From: Bartonella sp. 220B
GTDB taxonomy: Bacteria > Pseudomonadota > Alphaproteobacteria > Rhizobiales > Rhizobiaceae
Direction of reading: 5' to 3'
NCBI RefSeq assembly: GCF_026930205.1
Contig: NZ_JANHOI010000002.1
Span: 1-64,000, forward strand
Length of the DNA stretch: 64,000 bases
Of this stretch, positions 1 to 10,265 are shown in pieces (within the stretch, counting starts at the first letter, position 1; the number at the start of each line of letters is the position of its first letter). The position numbers and the translations under genes are program-made. The notes beneath the pieces are model-generated. The model was not told the origin of the DNA, searched no databases, and saw only the letters and a program-made list of their open reading frames with translations.

Positions 1-1
1 C

Positions 2-190
2 TTACGTTACTATGATATACCAGGATCTTTGAGTGTTTCATTTGGTAGTGGTTTATGGCGTAGTCAATCCGCATTTGCTTTTGGTGCGGGTTATACCTCG
101 GAAGATGGTAATATCCGCTCTAATTTATCAGTCACAAGTGCAGGTGGTCATTTTGGAATAGGTGCAGGTATTACTCTGAGACTGAGATGA
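2..190 (+). CDS. C-terminal end of a trimeric autotransporter adhesin (BadA/Vomp type), partial
   Basis: Only the last 62 codons are present; the gene enters from the left edge. The reading frame begins LRYYDIPGSLSVSFGSG and ends GAGITLRLR, with alternating hydrophobic and polar residues. This is the pattern of the YadA membrane anchor, in which three chains each give four strands to one outer-membrane beta barrel. In Bartonella this domain ends the BadA and Vomp adhesins, which bind host matrix and endothelial cells. The segment 'FAFGAGYTSEDGNIRSN' matches the conserved '-GYTSENG-' region of the anchor as I remember it. The stop overlaps the start of the next gene (ATGA). The length and identity of the missing passenger cannot be judged here. 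Confidence 0.85.
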   Translation, partial: LRYYDIPGSLSVSFGSGLWRSQSAFAFGAGYTSEDGNIRSNLSVTSAGGHFGIGAGITLRLR

Positions 191-783
191 TGATGAAAAC
201 AATGAACATCACTATAAAGAAGCAAAATATTTTTGTAATTATTCTGTTTGTCCTTGCCTTCATAGGCAAGGGCGAAAGTTTTGCTAATGAGAAAAAGGAT
301 GTTTATACAGTGCATCCACCACAATTATCTATTCCCAAAGGAGGGCCTGGTGAAACGCGCCGCATTATTATGCAATTTGATTATTGGACATTAATTTGTG
401 ATGAAAAACAAAAACTTAAGCAAGGGATATGTAATGTAACGCAGACGGTTCATGATCAGAATGATAATACGATTTTTAGTTGGTCTCTTGTTTCTACCAA
501 AAATGGTCAAGCAGTAATGCTTTTCCGAACATTACCAGATACTGATATAAGTATTCCTATTCGAATGTTTGTGGAGGGTGTTAAAAAGCCTCTTCTTATC
601 CATTATACGCAATGTAATGAAACCGTCTGCTTGGCACAATCGCCTGTAGGACCAATTTTTAGCAAACAAATAGAACAAAACAAAAAAGTACGTATTTCTT
701 ATAAGATTAAAGAAGGAAAGACATTTTCTTTTACTGTGCCATTCAAAGGGTTGAGTGCAGCACTTTATTCGTTACAACGATAA
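187..783 (+). CDS. IalB-family (invasion-associated locus B) secreted protein
   Basis: A 198-residue protein with a basic N terminus, a hydrophobic stretch near residues 14-27 and a likely signal-peptidase site after SFA at about residue 33, so periplasmic or outer-membrane associated. Family hallmarks are the 'FDYWTLICD' segment near residue 64 and four cysteines in two close pairs (CDEKQ..GIC and CNETVC), as in IalB, where they probably form disulfides. It is a distant relative of the IalB encoded at 12237. The ATG overlaps the autotransporter stop as ATGA, which implies translational coupling; several in-frame ATGs follow at once (190, 193, 202), so the exact start is uncertain. Its role is unknown; the context suggests a link with adhesin assembly or with invasion. 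Confidence 0.8.
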   Translation: MMMKTMNITIKKQNIFVIILFVLAFIGKGESFANEKKDVYTVHPPQLSIPKGGPGETRRIIMQFDYWTLICDEKQKLKQGICNVTQTVHDQNDNTIFSWSLVSTKNGQAVMLFRTLPDTDISIPIRMFVEGVKKPLLIHYTQCNETVCLAQSPVGPIFSKQIEQNKKVRISYKIKEGKTFSFTVPFKGLSAALYSLQR

Positions 784-1582
784 ATTGTATAGAGTGCTTT
801 TAGAAGAGATTATTTTCTCATAAATCATTGCTATATTTTTAAATCTTAATGACACGAAGCAATGGAGTAAGAGTTTTTATACAAAATAGAGGTATCTGAT
901 TTAAAAATATAACATGTTTTACAAATGTAAAATCACAAGAAATTATTTCATGTAAGAGAAAAACGAATTAGAGCTTTTTGCATGGCTTATGGAGTTCATT
1001 ATAGAGCCATTAATAGTAAAAACTTCTCAAAATAGCTAGCAAATGAGAGTGGAAAAAATAAGAATACGATTCCTTAGAAAAAGGGATAGATTAGTTGTAT
1101 TTTTATAAAAACTTCATATAGATTTTTAGAGTAATCTTATTGACATCAATAACTCCTGATTAAAGAGCTGGAGCGGTTTTGATGCTGATGACATGGGAGG
1201 AAGGTAGCTATTTCTGCAAAATATAATTACAGTGCTATTATTTCGTGAATAGACTGGAGGATTATAATTCAAAAAAACTCTTGAAGAGTATAAATTCATC
1301 TTTTTACAAGTGAGATATATTCGATATGTTTATGTGAATTATGTAAAGAGAGCCTATGCACGTTAAAAAATGGATGCGAACGTAAATGATTATAATTTCG
1401 ATCTATGATTAAATGAGAATATCCAAAGGATTATGCAGATATCTGAAAATTTTGATGATAGAAAAAGAGATAATGTTTTCTTGATATTTGTAATTGAATG
1501 CTGCATTGTTACTTTGGTTTTAGTAATGAAAAGAGCTCTCGCATTTGTTTATTGGGGAAAAATGCTCAAGGGATAAGAAAAG
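784..1582. other. AT-rich intergenic region without a recognisable gene
   Basis: About 800 bp with stops in all frames and no ORF that has both a good ribosome binding site and protein-like composition. No tRNA arms or strong terminators were seen. It may be the decayed remains of genes between the autotransporter cluster and ppx. The only sequence of use at its right end is AAGGGATAAGAAAAG just before the ATG at 1583. Confidence 0.5.
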
Positions 1583-2887
1583 ATGACCCCATTAGATTAT
1601 GGTTTAAAAGAGTCAAAGCAAGGAAGAGCATACAATATCAGAGCAGAAAAATTGTATGATCACTCTGATGACAATCGAAATAATCGTTCTGCATTATTAC
1701 AGACAGGTAAGCGCTCTATTTCTGTTGATATAAAGCGATATCAGCGAAAAAGACATTGTAAACAGAAATTGATTCAAACGGATACAGCTTTTGAATTTCA
1801 TGGCCGGGCAATTGTAGGTGCCAAAAAAACAAAAAAAAACAAAACGCCTTTTTTTTCAAAGATCTCTCAATTAAAGTCTCCGCCTCTTTATGCAGCACTT
1901 GATTTGGGAACAAATAATTGTCGTCTTCTTATTGCGTCTCCCAGTAAACCGGGACATTTTCGTGTTGTTGATGCTTTTTCACGTATTGTGCGATTGGGAG
2001 AAGGTTTGGTCAAGAATGGTGTTCTTAATACACAAGCAATGGATCGCACGATTGAAGCATTAAAGATTTGTCATTTAAAGCTAAAACAAAGGCGTATTAA
2101 GCGCTATCGCTTGGTGGCAACGGAAGCTTGCCGTTCGGCGCAGAATGGTAGACATTTTATTCAACGCGTTTTGGATGAAACTGGTCTTGAATTGGAAATT
2201 GTTGATCGGAAAACGGAAGCGCGTTTTGCTGTTTCCGGTTGTGGTACACTTGTTGAACCTAATATTAATGCAATTGTGCTTTTTGATATTGGAGGAGGGT
2301 CATCGGAAATAGTACTCCTTGATGTTTCCAAAAAGCGTTCTTTACGTTTAACTGAACAGATTAGGGCGTGGACTTCACTTCCTGTTGGTGTTGTTACGCT
2401 TGCTGAGCGTTTTGGAGGAAATGAGGTTAGTGTAGACGGTTTTGAAGAGATGAAAGGTTATGTACGCAGTTTGTTAAATAATTTTTCAGGCCGTCATAAA
2501 TTAGGGGCTCTAGCTCAAGGCTCAAAGTTTCATCTTTTGGGAACTTCTGGAACGATTACGACTTTAGCAGGAATGCACCTTAATTTAGAGCGTTATGACC
2601 GGAGGCAGGTTGATGGCATTTGGATGAATGATGCAGACATTACTCTTATGATGAAGCGTTTATTGACATGGGATATAAAAAAACGCGTAACGAATCCTTG
2701 TATTGGACAAGAGAGAGCAGATTTAATTTTAGCTGGTTGTGCAATTCTAGACGTTATTCGAGAAGCTTGGCCCAGTCAACGATTACGCGTGGCTGATCGT
2801 GGATTGAGAGAAGGAATTTTGATAGAGTTAATGTTACGCGATGGTGTATGGTGTCGACATAGGAAGGAAAAAAACTTCAAGCGCTAG
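1583..2887 (+). CDS. ppx: Exopolyphosphatase / guanosine pentaphosphate phosphatase family protein (Ppx/GppA)
   Basis: A 434-residue member of the ASKHA-fold Ppx/GppA family, which removes terminal phosphate from polyphosphate or pppGpp. The first phosphate-binding motif ALDLGTNNCRLLIA starts near residue 104, the second (DIGGGSSEI) near residue 235, and GTSGTITTLAG follows near residue 320. The catalytic domain is preceded by about 100 residues that are very basic (KKTKKNKT) and low in complexity. Rhizobial homologues often carry a similar unconserved leader, and a later start is possible. It has only the short alphaproteobacterial core and lacks the long C-terminal HD-like domain of E. coli Ppx. 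rlmE follows after 32 bp and is probably co-transcribed. Substrate preference cannot be read from the sequence. Confidence 0.88.
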   Translation: MTPLDYGLKESKQGRAYNIRAEKLYDHSDDNRNNRSALLQTGKRSISVDIKRYQRKRHCKQKLIQTDTAFEFHGRAIVGAKKTKKNKTPFFSKISQLKSPPLYAALDLGTNNCRLLIASPSKPGHFRVVDAFSRIVRLGEGLVKNGVLNTQAMDRTIEALKICHLKLKQRRIKRYRLVATEACRSAQNGRHFIQRVLDETGLELEIVDRKTEARFAVSGCGTLVEPNINAIVLFDIGGGSSEIVLLDVSKKRSLRLTEQIRAWTSLPVGVVTLAERFGGNEVSVDGFEEMKGYVRSLLNNFSGRHKLGALAQGSKFHLLGTSGTITTLAGMHLNLERYDRRQVDGIWMNDADITLMMKRLLTWDIKKRVTNPCIGQERADLILAGCAILDVIREAWPSQRLRVADRGLREGILIELMLRDGVWCRHRKEKNFKR

Positions 2888-2919
2888 CCAGTTATTAGAA
2901 TATGGAGCAATGAATAATA

Positions 2920-3648
2920 ATGAAAAAGACGATAAAAACACCGGCTGGCGGATATGGTGGTTCTGGATCGCATGAATTATATCAGCGTGTAAAGAAGAAA
3001 GCAGGGACCATTAAAGCATCGTCACGACGGTGGTTAGAGAGGCATCTGAATGATCCTTATGTCCATCAGTCGAAAGTGGATGGTTATCGTTCGCGTGCGG
3101 CCTATAAGTTAATCGAAATTAATGAGCGTTATAAATTTCTCAAAAAAGGTCACAAGATTATTGATTTAGGAGCGGCGCCTGGGGGATGGTGCCAAGTTGC
3201 TGTAGGTATAGTAGGGTCCAGTGATCAAAAACCTAGTGTAGTTGGTATTGATTATTTGCATGTTGATCCACTGCCTGGAGTTGTGATGTTGAAAATGGAT
3301 TTTTTGCATGCAGATGCACCACAGAAATTAATTGATGCTTTAGGGGCAAAGCCGGATGTAGTTCTTTCTGATATGGCCGCACCAACAACAGGACATCGTC
3401 AGACAGATCATTTAAGGACAGTTTATTTATGTGAAGTGGCTGCGGATTTTGCTCTTTCAGTTCTCAAACCTGGAGGGCATTTTTTAGCAAAAGCCTTTCA
3501 GGGTGGGGCAGAGAATACTCTTCTCACGATATTGAAACAAAATTTTAAAACAGTTCATCATGTTAAACCACCTGCAAGTCGTTCAGAATCCGTAGAGCTT
3601 TATCTTTTAGCACTCGGATTTAAGGGAAAAGCAGAACTACAACAATAG
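2920..3648 (+). CDS. rlmE: 23S rRNA (uridine-2'-O-)-methyltransferase RlmE (FtsJ/RrmJ)
   Basis: A 242-residue Rossmann methyltransferase that modifies U2552 in the A loop of 23S rRNA at a late stage of 50S assembly. The SAM-binding motif [15 protein letters not shown] lies near residue 80. The K-D-K-E catalytic tetrad is visible as Lys in '[14 protein letters not shown]', Asp in '[17 protein letters not shown]', Lys in 'FLAKAFQGG' and Glu in '[14 protein letters not shown]'. The N terminus is about 35 residues longer than in E. coli (Gly-rich, basic), a usual trait of rhizobial homologues. Linked with ppx upstream, as in other Rhizobiales. Confidence 0.95.
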   Translation: MKKTIKTPAGGYGGSGSHELYQRVKKKAGTIKASSRRWLERHLNDPYVHQSKVDGYRSRAAYKLIEINERYKFLKKGHKIIDLGAAPGGWCQVAVGIVGSSDQKPSVVGIDYLHVDPLPGVVMLKMDFLHADAPQKLIDALGAKPDVVLSDMAAPTTGHRQTDHLRTVYLCEVAADFALSVLKPGGHFLAKAFQGGAENTLLTILKQNFKTVHHVKPPASRSESVELYLLALGFKGKAELQQ

Positions 3649-3815
3649 TTTCTTCTTTTCAAAAAGCGATAAGTTTATTTGCATGGGTTTTAATGTTAAG
3701 AGTATTTTAAAACGGCTATTAGCGATAGTGTTAGGAGTTTTTTGAGTGTCAATAATGAAAAACTGGTAAAATTAATACATTGCCTATAGAGGTAGAGGGA
3801 TTGATTCCTCAGTGA

Positions 3816-4841
<1,026 letters not shown>

Positions 4842-4846
4842 GATTG

Positions 4847-5992
4847 ATGAAGATGGCCGTTGGATTGCAAAAACTTGAGCACTATAAACGCATTGTGATC
4901 AAAGTTGGATCTGCTCTTTTGGTTGACCCTCAGACCGGTTTACGTGCCGAATGGCTTAACAGCTTGATAAGGGATATTGCTCAGTTGCATCAAAAAGGCG
5001 TTGAGATTTTATTGGTGTCTTCAGGTGCTATTGCTTTAGGAAGGACATTGCTACAGCTTCCTAAGGGAGCTTTGAAATTAGAAGAGAGTCAGGCATGTGC
5101 TGCGTTGGGACAAATTGAATTGGCTAAAACATATGGGGATGCGCTTGCTCAATATGGATTAAAAACGGGTCAAATTTTACTCACTCTCTTCGATACCGAA
5201 GAACGACGACGTTATCTTAATGCACGTGCTACCATTAATGTACTTTTGCGTTTTGGAGCTGTTCCCGTTATTAATGAGAATGATACTGTTGCAACAAGTG
5301 AAATTCGCTATGGAGATAATGATCGTTTAGCAGCACGAGTAGCAACAATGATGGGTTCGGATCTTTTAATACTTTTATCAGATATTGATGGGCTTTATAC
5401 AAAATCTCCCCATCGTGACCCAACAGCTGAATTTATTCCTTTTATTTCTTCAATCACGAATGATATCGAAAAAATGGCAGATGTGGCTGCTTCAGAGCTT
5501 TCTCGTGGAGGAATGAAGACCAAGCTAGATGCTGGGAAAATAGCGAATTCCGCTGGAACGGCGATGGTTATTACTTCAGGCAAGCGTATGAATCCTCTTG
5601 CGGCGCTTGACAGGGGAGAGCGTAGAAGTTTTTTTGCTGCTGGTGAAAAGCCTGTTAATGCTTGGAAAACGTGGATTTCTGGTCATTTAGATCCATCTGG
5701 TATTTTGACGATTGATCAGGGAGCGGTTAAAGCTCTTGAATCTGGAAAATCCTTATTAGCTGCAGGAGTTGTTGCTGTTAAGGGAAGGTTTAATCGTGGA
5801 GATACAGTTGCCATTGTTGATACAAATGGGGTTGAGGTTGCTCGTGGACTTGTGAGTTATGGAAAAGATGAAGTGATACGTATTATGGGTTGTAAAAGCG
5901 AAGAAATTGAAACTATTCTTGGATATGAAGCACGTTCTGCTATGGTCCATCGTAATGATATGGTTTTACGCTGTATGATCGATTCTGCTTAA
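4847..5992 (+). CDS. proB: Glutamate 5-kinase
   Basis: First enzyme of proline synthesis: phosphorylates L-glutamate to glutamyl 5-phosphate. The amino-acid kinase domain begins at [13 protein letters not shown] and includes [10 protein letters not shown] and the feedback-inhibition/active-site segment [29 protein letters not shown]-terminal PUA domain (about residues 280-370) ends in a segment beginning MVHRNDMVL. About 381 residues, full length for the PUA-containing type. It starts 5 bp after obgE; possible starts are TTG 4844, ATG 4847 and ATG 4853, and the first ATG is given. Acts with ProA encoded 37 bp downstream. Confidence 0.95.
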   Translation: MKMAVGLQKLEHYKRIVIKVGSALLVDPQTGLRAEWLNSLIRDIAQLHQKGVEILLVSSGAIALGRTLLQLPKGALKLEESQACAALGQIELAKTYGDALAQYGLKTGQILLTLFDTEERRRYLNARATINVLLRFGAVPVINENDTVATSEIRYGDNDRLAARVATMMGSDLLILLSDIDGLYTKSPHRDPTAEFIPFISSITNDIEKMADVAASELSRGGMKTKLDAGKIANSAGTAMVITSGKRMNPLAALDRGERRSFFAAGEKPVNAWKTWISGHLDPSGILTIDQGAVKALESGKSLLAAGVVAVKGRFNRGDTVAIVDTNGVEVARGLVSYGKDEVIRIMGCKSEEIETILGYEARSAMVHRNDMVLRCMIDSA

Positions 5993-6029
5993 AAAATTAT
6001 TTTTATTTTTTATTATTTTAGCAGACTGG

Positions 6030-7295
6030 ATGGATAGTATGGTGTTAAAAGAACAAATGCAGGATATGGGGCGAAAAGCACGTCATGCTGCGGCGGTATT
6101 AGCTGTTATGTCTTCTGAACAAAAGACCAAAGCATTAGAAATGATAGCTTTAAGTTTAGAAGCGCATTCAGTTGAAATCTTACGAGCGAATTGTCAAGAT
6201 TTAGAGAATGCTGTTCAGAATAATTTAAATGCAGCCATGGTTGATAGGCTCAAATTAGATGCGTTGCGTTTACGTGCAATCATAGAGAGTGTGCGTCAAA
6301 TTGCTTCTTTACCTGATCCAGTTGGACAAGTGATGAGTGAATGGACACGTCCAAATGGGCTTCATATTAGCCGTGTCCGTACACCTCTTGGTGTAATTGG
6401 CATCATTTATGAAAGTCGACCAAATGTTACAGTAGATGCAAGTGTTTTATGTTTAAAGGCTGGAAATGCTGCAATCTTACGTGGTGGGTCGGATAGTTTT
6501 CATTCTGCTCATGCACTTCATTCGGTGTTGGTGAAGGGATTGGAGGAAGCTGGTTTTCCTAAAGATGCTGTTCAAATGGTGGGAACGACAGATCGTGATG
6601 CTGTTGGAGAAATGCTCAAGGGTTTGGATGGTACGATTGATGTTATTATCCCCCGTGGTGGGAAAAGCCTCGTTGCACGTGTTCAGTCTGATGCACGTGT
6701 TCCAACTTTTGCGCATTTAGAGGGGCTCTGTCATATTTATATTGATCAATCAGCGGATTTAGATATGGCGCGTAATATTGTTTTAAATGCAAAGTTACGG
6801 CGAACAGGTATATGTGGTGCTGTTGAGACAGTTCTCATTGACCACCAAACATTAAAAAAGTTTCTTCCTGTTCTGACTGCTTTACAGGAAAAGGGGTGTG
6901 AAATTCGCGCAACAGAGGATATTGTTTCTCTCGTACCAGATGTCAAATTAGCCTCTGAGGAAGATTGGTCGCATGAATATCTTGATGCAATTCTTTCTGT
7001 AAAAACAGTTCAAGGTATTGAAGGAGCCATTGCCCATATTCAACGTTATTCATCTGGGCATACAGAATCGATTATTGCTGAGGATATGAAGGTGGTAAAA
7101 ATATTTTTTAATCGTTTGGATTCAGCTATTTTACTTCATAATGCATCTACACAATTTGCTGATGGAGGTGAATTTGGTTTTGGAGCAGAAATTGGTATTG
7201 CAACAGGAAAAATGCATGCGCGTGGTCCAATAGGTGTTGAACAGCTGACATCATTTCAGTATCATATTAAAGGAAATGGGCAGGTTAGACCTTGA
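6030..7295 (+). CDS. proA: Gamma-glutamyl phosphate reductase
   Basis: Second step of proline synthesis: NADPH-dependent reduction of glutamyl 5-phosphate to glutamate semialdehyde. The 421-residue protein has the aldehyde dehydrogenase fold, with the conserved stretch [19 protein letters not shown] and the catalytic cysteine in [15 protein letters not shown]. It also has [11 protein letters not shown] and the C-terminal [17 protein letters not shown]. Starts at ATG 6030; ATG 6039 is a possible alternative. Its stop overlaps the TTG start of nadD by four bases, so nadD is probably translationally coupled. Confidence 0.96.
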   Translation: MDSMVLKEQMQDMGRKARHAAAVLAVMSSEQKTKALEMIALSLEAHSVEILRANCQDLENAVQNNLNAAMVDRLKLDALRLRAIIESVRQIASLPDPVGQVMSEWTRPNGLHISRVRTPLGVIGIIYESRPNVTVDASVLCLKAGNAAILRGGSDSFHSAHALHSVLVKGLEEAGFPKDAVQMVGTTDRDAVGEMLKGLDGTIDVIIPRGGKSLVARVQSDARVPTFAHLEGLCHIYIDQSADLDMARNIVLNAKLRRTGICGAVETVLIDHQTLKKFLPVLTALQEKGCEIRATEDIVSLVPDVKLASEEDWSHEYLDAILSVKTVQGIEGAIAHIQRYSSGHTESIIAEDMKVVKIFFNRLDSAILLHNASTQFADGGEFGFGAEIGIATGKMHARGPIGVEQLTSFQYHIKGNGQVRP

Positions 7296-7918
7296 AAAAT
7301 CCATTTTTTCCTTGGAAAGATCGCATGCCACATGTTGAAAAGTCCAATATTGTTGGTCTTTTTGGTGGGTCTTTTAATCCGCCGCATGCTGGACATCTTC
7401 TTGTTGCAAAAAGTGCAATTCGGCGTTTACATCTTGATCAATTATGGTGGATGGTAACTCCAGGCAATCCCTTAAAAGATTGTACACACTTACCTGCTTT
7501 AGATGAGAGAATGCGGCTAAGTATTGAACTCATTGATCATCCGAAGATTCGTGTAACAGGTTTTGAACAGGCCATAGGTAGTAAAGTATCAATAGATACG
7601 ATTTTCTATATTCTTACACATTGTCGTGGGGTCCGTTTTGTATGGGTAATGGGCGCAGATAATTTTGCAATGTTACATCATTGGTATCGATGGCGTGATA
7701 TTGTCTCTATGCTTCCTATTGCAATTGTTGATCGTCCTTTTGTGCAAATGTCAGCCCTCTCTTCTCCTATGGCACATATTTACCGTTCTTTTCGTTTAGA
7801 TGAGAGAGAAAGTATACGGTTACCTTTTATGAAACCACCAGTTTGGACTTATTTGCATGGACCTTTGTCTTTTCAGTCTTCAACGAATCTTCGTTTAAAG
7901 GAGAATAATTTTTCTTGA
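7292..7918 (+). CDS. nadD: Nicotinate-nucleotide adenylyltransferase
   Basis: Makes deamido-NAD from nicotinate mononucleotide and ATP. The nucleotidyltransferase motif [11 protein letters not shown] lies near residues 25-35 and the second motif appears as SSTNLR near the end (family ISSTxIR). About 208 residues from the TTG that overlaps the proA stop; the in-frame ATG at 7325 would still keep the whole enzyme domain. The TTG was preferred because of the 4-bp coupling and a weak AGG upstream. Followed by rsfS, as in other Rhizobiales. Confidence 0.93.
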   Translation: MKNPFFPWKDRMPHVEKSNIVGLFGGSFNPPHAGHLLVAKSAIRRLHLDQLWWMVTPGNPLKDCTHLPALDERMRLSIELIDHPKIRVTGFEQAIGSKVSIDTIFYILTHCRGVRFVWVMGADNFAMLHHWYRWRDIVSMLPIAIVDRPFVQMSALSSPMAHIYRSFRLDERESIRLPFMKPPVWTYLHGPLSFQSSTNLRLKENNFS

Positions 7919-7957
7919 AGATTTTGTAAGATTCTGCTTCTCTTTTTTATATTTCAA

Positions 7958-8401
7958 ATGATAAGAAAGGATATTGATCTGGAAAACATTTCACAAAAAC
8001 ACTCTTATGATATTGCACCTATAGCAGAAAAAAAAATCTTTTCTGCTAGTGAGGGACTCAAAATTATTCTCAAAAGTTTAGAGAATATCAAGGCAGAAGA
8101 TATCGTCTCCATTGATATTCGAGGTAAATCATCATTGGCTGATTACATGGTCATAGCTTCAGCAAATTCACAACGTCATATAACCGCTGTCGCTGATCAT
8201 TTGTTACGTACTTGGAAAGACAGTGGCTACGGTTTTGCGAAGGTAGAAGGGCTTTTGGGAGGGGATTGGGTATTAATTGATACAGGTGATATTATCGTTC
8301 ATCTTTTTCGTCCAGAAGTTCGTCTCTTTTACAATTTAGAAAAAATGTGGCTTGCTCCTGATGTAAACAATACAAAATCGGTTCTCTTTGGAGATTGTTA
8401 A
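7958..8401 (+). CDS. rsfS: Ribosomal silencing factor RsfS
   Basis: DUF143/RsfS family, which binds uL14 on the 50S subunit and blocks joining of the subunits when nutrients are short. The protein has 147 residues; the core starts at about residue 27 (LKIILKSLENIKAEDIVSIDI) and runs through SLADYMVIASANSQRHITAVADHL, GLLGGDWVLIDTGDIIVHLFRPEVR and FYNLEKMW, all family blocks. No clear ribosome binding site precedes ATG 7958, so the first ~25 residues are uncertain. The stop is one base from the rlmH start. Confidence 0.92.
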   Translation: MIRKDIDLENISQKHSYDIAPIAEKKIFSASEGLKIILKSLENIKAEDIVSIDIRGKSSLADYMVIASANSQRHITAVADHLLRTWKDSGYGFAKVEGLLGGDWVLIDTGDIIVHLFRPEVRLFYNLEKMWLAPDVNNTKSVLFGDC

Positions 8402-8402
8402 C

Positions 8403-8885
8403 ATGCAAATTTCTATTTTTGCTGTTGGTCGCATGAAGAAGGGGGCGGAACACAAATTGGTTCACCATTATTTAGATCGCTTTTCTAAAAGTGCTGGAGC
8501 TGTAGGATTTCATTTAAAAAAACTACAGGAGATATCGGAAAGTCGTGCTCAGACAGCATGTCTGCGTATGGAAGAAGAAGGAAGTAAGCTTCTCGACTTT
8601 TTGCCTGAGAAGTGTCAATTAATCGTGTTGGATGAGCGTGGAAAGTCGATTTCGTCATCTGTTTTTGCTAAAAAATTGGGATTTTATCGTGATGAAGGTG
8701 TTCGTGATCTTATCATTGCTTTAGGAGGACCTGATGGGCATAATGATCGGATAAGAAGTCGTGCTGATTTTCTTTTGTCTTTTGGTTTTATGACGTGGCC
8801 GCATCAAATTGCACGTATACTTCTTGCCGAACAGCTTTATCGTGCTGTAACAATTGCTAGTAACCACCCTTATCATCGTGTTTAA
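8403..8885 (+). CDS. rlmH: 23S rRNA (pseudouridine-1915-N3)-methyltransferase RlmH
   Basis: SPOUT-class methyltransferase of 160 residues that modifies pseudouridine 1915 in helix 69 of 23S rRNA. The trefoil-knot SAM site is seen in LIVLDERGKSISSS, LIIALGGPDGHND and FGFMTWPHQIARILLAEQLYRA; the C-terminal 'NHPYHRV' carries the catalytic Tyr/His region. ATG 8403, giving MQISIFAVGRMKKG, matches the family start; a TTG 15 bases upstream would run into rsfS and is unlikely. Confidence 0.95.
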   Translation: MQISIFAVGRMKKGAEHKLVHHYLDRFSKSAGAVGFHLKKLQEISESRAQTACLRMEEEGSKLLDFLPEKCQLIVLDERGKSISSSVFAKKLGFYRDEGVRDLIIALGGPDGHNDRIRSRADFLLSFGFMTWPHQIARILLAEQLYRAVTIASNHPYHRV

Positions 8886-8951
8886 TATTTTTATACAATT
8901 TTTAGCATTTATTGATGTATTTATTAATATTGTTTTAGTTGACGTCATTTA

Positions 8952-8980
8952 AAGCATCACTCATGTATGTGATGATGCTT
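8952..8980 (+). other. Inverted repeat between rlmH and the EnvC-like gene
   Basis: AAGCATCA (8952-8959) pairs with TGATGCTT (8973-8980) around a 13-base loop. It is not followed by a T run, so it is a weak terminator at best. It ends right before the ATG at 8982, which argues that translation of the next gene begins further on. Confidence 0.45.
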
Positions 8981-9017
8981 AATGGTTGGACAAATGGGAA
9001 ATCTTCTTCATAGAAAG

Positions 9018-10265
9018 ATGCGATATTTATATGAAGAATTTATGCTATTTTTCGTGTTGTTCTTGAGTATGGGGTTTTGCGTTTCTGTATCATATGCTGA
9101 AGATACAATAAATAGTGTAGAAGAAGCTCATAAAGCGTTGGTAGAAATTCACCAAAATATTTCACTTTCGCGTGAACGTGCTATTTTTCTTACACGTCAA
9201 GTAGAGCATTTAAAGAAAGATCAGCGCGCTTTGAATGATGCACTCATAAAAGCTGCCAAAGCAGAACGTGCTGCAGCAAATGATATTGCTGAAAGGGAAG
9301 AAAAACTAAAAAAAATGATAGAAAAGCGGGTGCAAGTTTATCAAAATCTAAAAAAACGTCGTACTGAATTTGCCGAAGTACTTGCTGTTTTAGAACGTAT
9401 GGGATTAAATCCACCTCCTGCTCTTATGTTGCGTCCTGAGGATGTATTAGCTTCTGTACGGAGTTCTGTTTTATTAGGCAGTATTGTATCTCAAATGCAA
9501 GAAAAAACACAAGCTTTAACGGATACTTTGAAGGCGTTGACCAATTTGACCAATTCAATTGCTACAGAATACACAGCATTAAAAACAAATATGCAAAATC
9601 AAGCAGAACAGCGAAAGCGTTTAGAACTTTTATTAGATAAAAAAGCACAATTACGAAAAAAATCAGAAAAAGAACTTACAGAGCAGCAACAAAAGAATAT
9701 TATTCTTGCTAGAAAAGCGCAATCTTTGGAGGAATTGATTTTAGAACTTGATCGTCAATCAAAACGGAATTCCGATACATCAATACAGGTACAGAAAAAT
9801 TTACAATTATTAGAGCAGTCCAATTTTGAAAGCCGAAAAGGCTCTTTACTTTTACCTGTTTTGGGAAAAAGAGTGCAACATGTTCATAATAATTCGCAGA
9901 TAACACGTTTTGGTGAGATGATTGAAACAGAAGCGTCTGCTGTTGTGATATCACCTTCTGATGCCTTTGTTGCTTTTGCAGGCCCCTTTCGTTCTTATGG
10001 ACAATTAATTATTCTCAATGTTGGAAATGGTTATCATATTATTCTTATTGGGATGTCGAAAATCAATGTCACTCAGGGGCAATTTGTTCTTGCCGGTGAA
10101 CCCCTTGGAACGATGGGGAAGCAATTTATTGCGAATAGTGTCGCATTGGATATAGGCAAAACTGCTCCAATGCTTTACATTGAGTTTAGAAAACAGGGGA
10201 AGCCTGTAAATCCAACTCCTTGGTGGCGAACTGAAAAAATAAAAAGGAACCAAAATGATTCGTAA
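9018..10265 (+). CDS. EnvC-like murein hydrolase activator (degenerate M23/LytM domain)
   Basis: About 415 residues: a signal peptide (hydrophobic MLFFVLFLSMGFCVSVS, cleavage near SYA-ED), a long coiled coil over roughly residues 35-260 rich in K, E, Q and A, and a C-terminal LytM-type domain. The domain is degenerate: in place of the zinc-binding HLHFE it has MLYIEF, so it probably cannot cut peptidoglycan. EnvC proteins of this kind activate periplasmic amidases at the division site. ATG 9018 gives MRYLYEEFML and a positive charge; ATGs at 8982, 8994 and 9042 are alternatives. The last 11 bases overlap ctpA, which points to an operon and coupled translation. Confidence 0.85.
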   Translation: MRYLYEEFMLFFVLFLSMGFCVSVSYAEDTINSVEEAHKALVEIHQNISLSRERAIFLTRQVEHLKKDQRALNDALIKAAKAERAAANDIAEREEKLKKMIEKRVQVYQNLKKRRTEFAEVLAVLERMGLNPPPALMLRPEDVLASVRSSVLLGSIVSQMQEKTQALTDTLKALTNLTNSIATEYTALKTNMQNQAEQRKRLELLLDKKAQLRKKSEKELTEQQQKNIILARKAQSLEELILELDRQSKRNSDTSIQVQKNLQLLEQSNFESRKGSLLLPVLGKRVQHVHNNSQITRFGEMIETEASAVVISPSDAFVAFAGPFRSYGQLIILNVGNGYHIILIGMSKINVTQGQFVLAGEPLGTMGKQFIANSVALDIGKTAPMLYIEFRKQGKPVNPTPWWRTEKIKRNQNDS

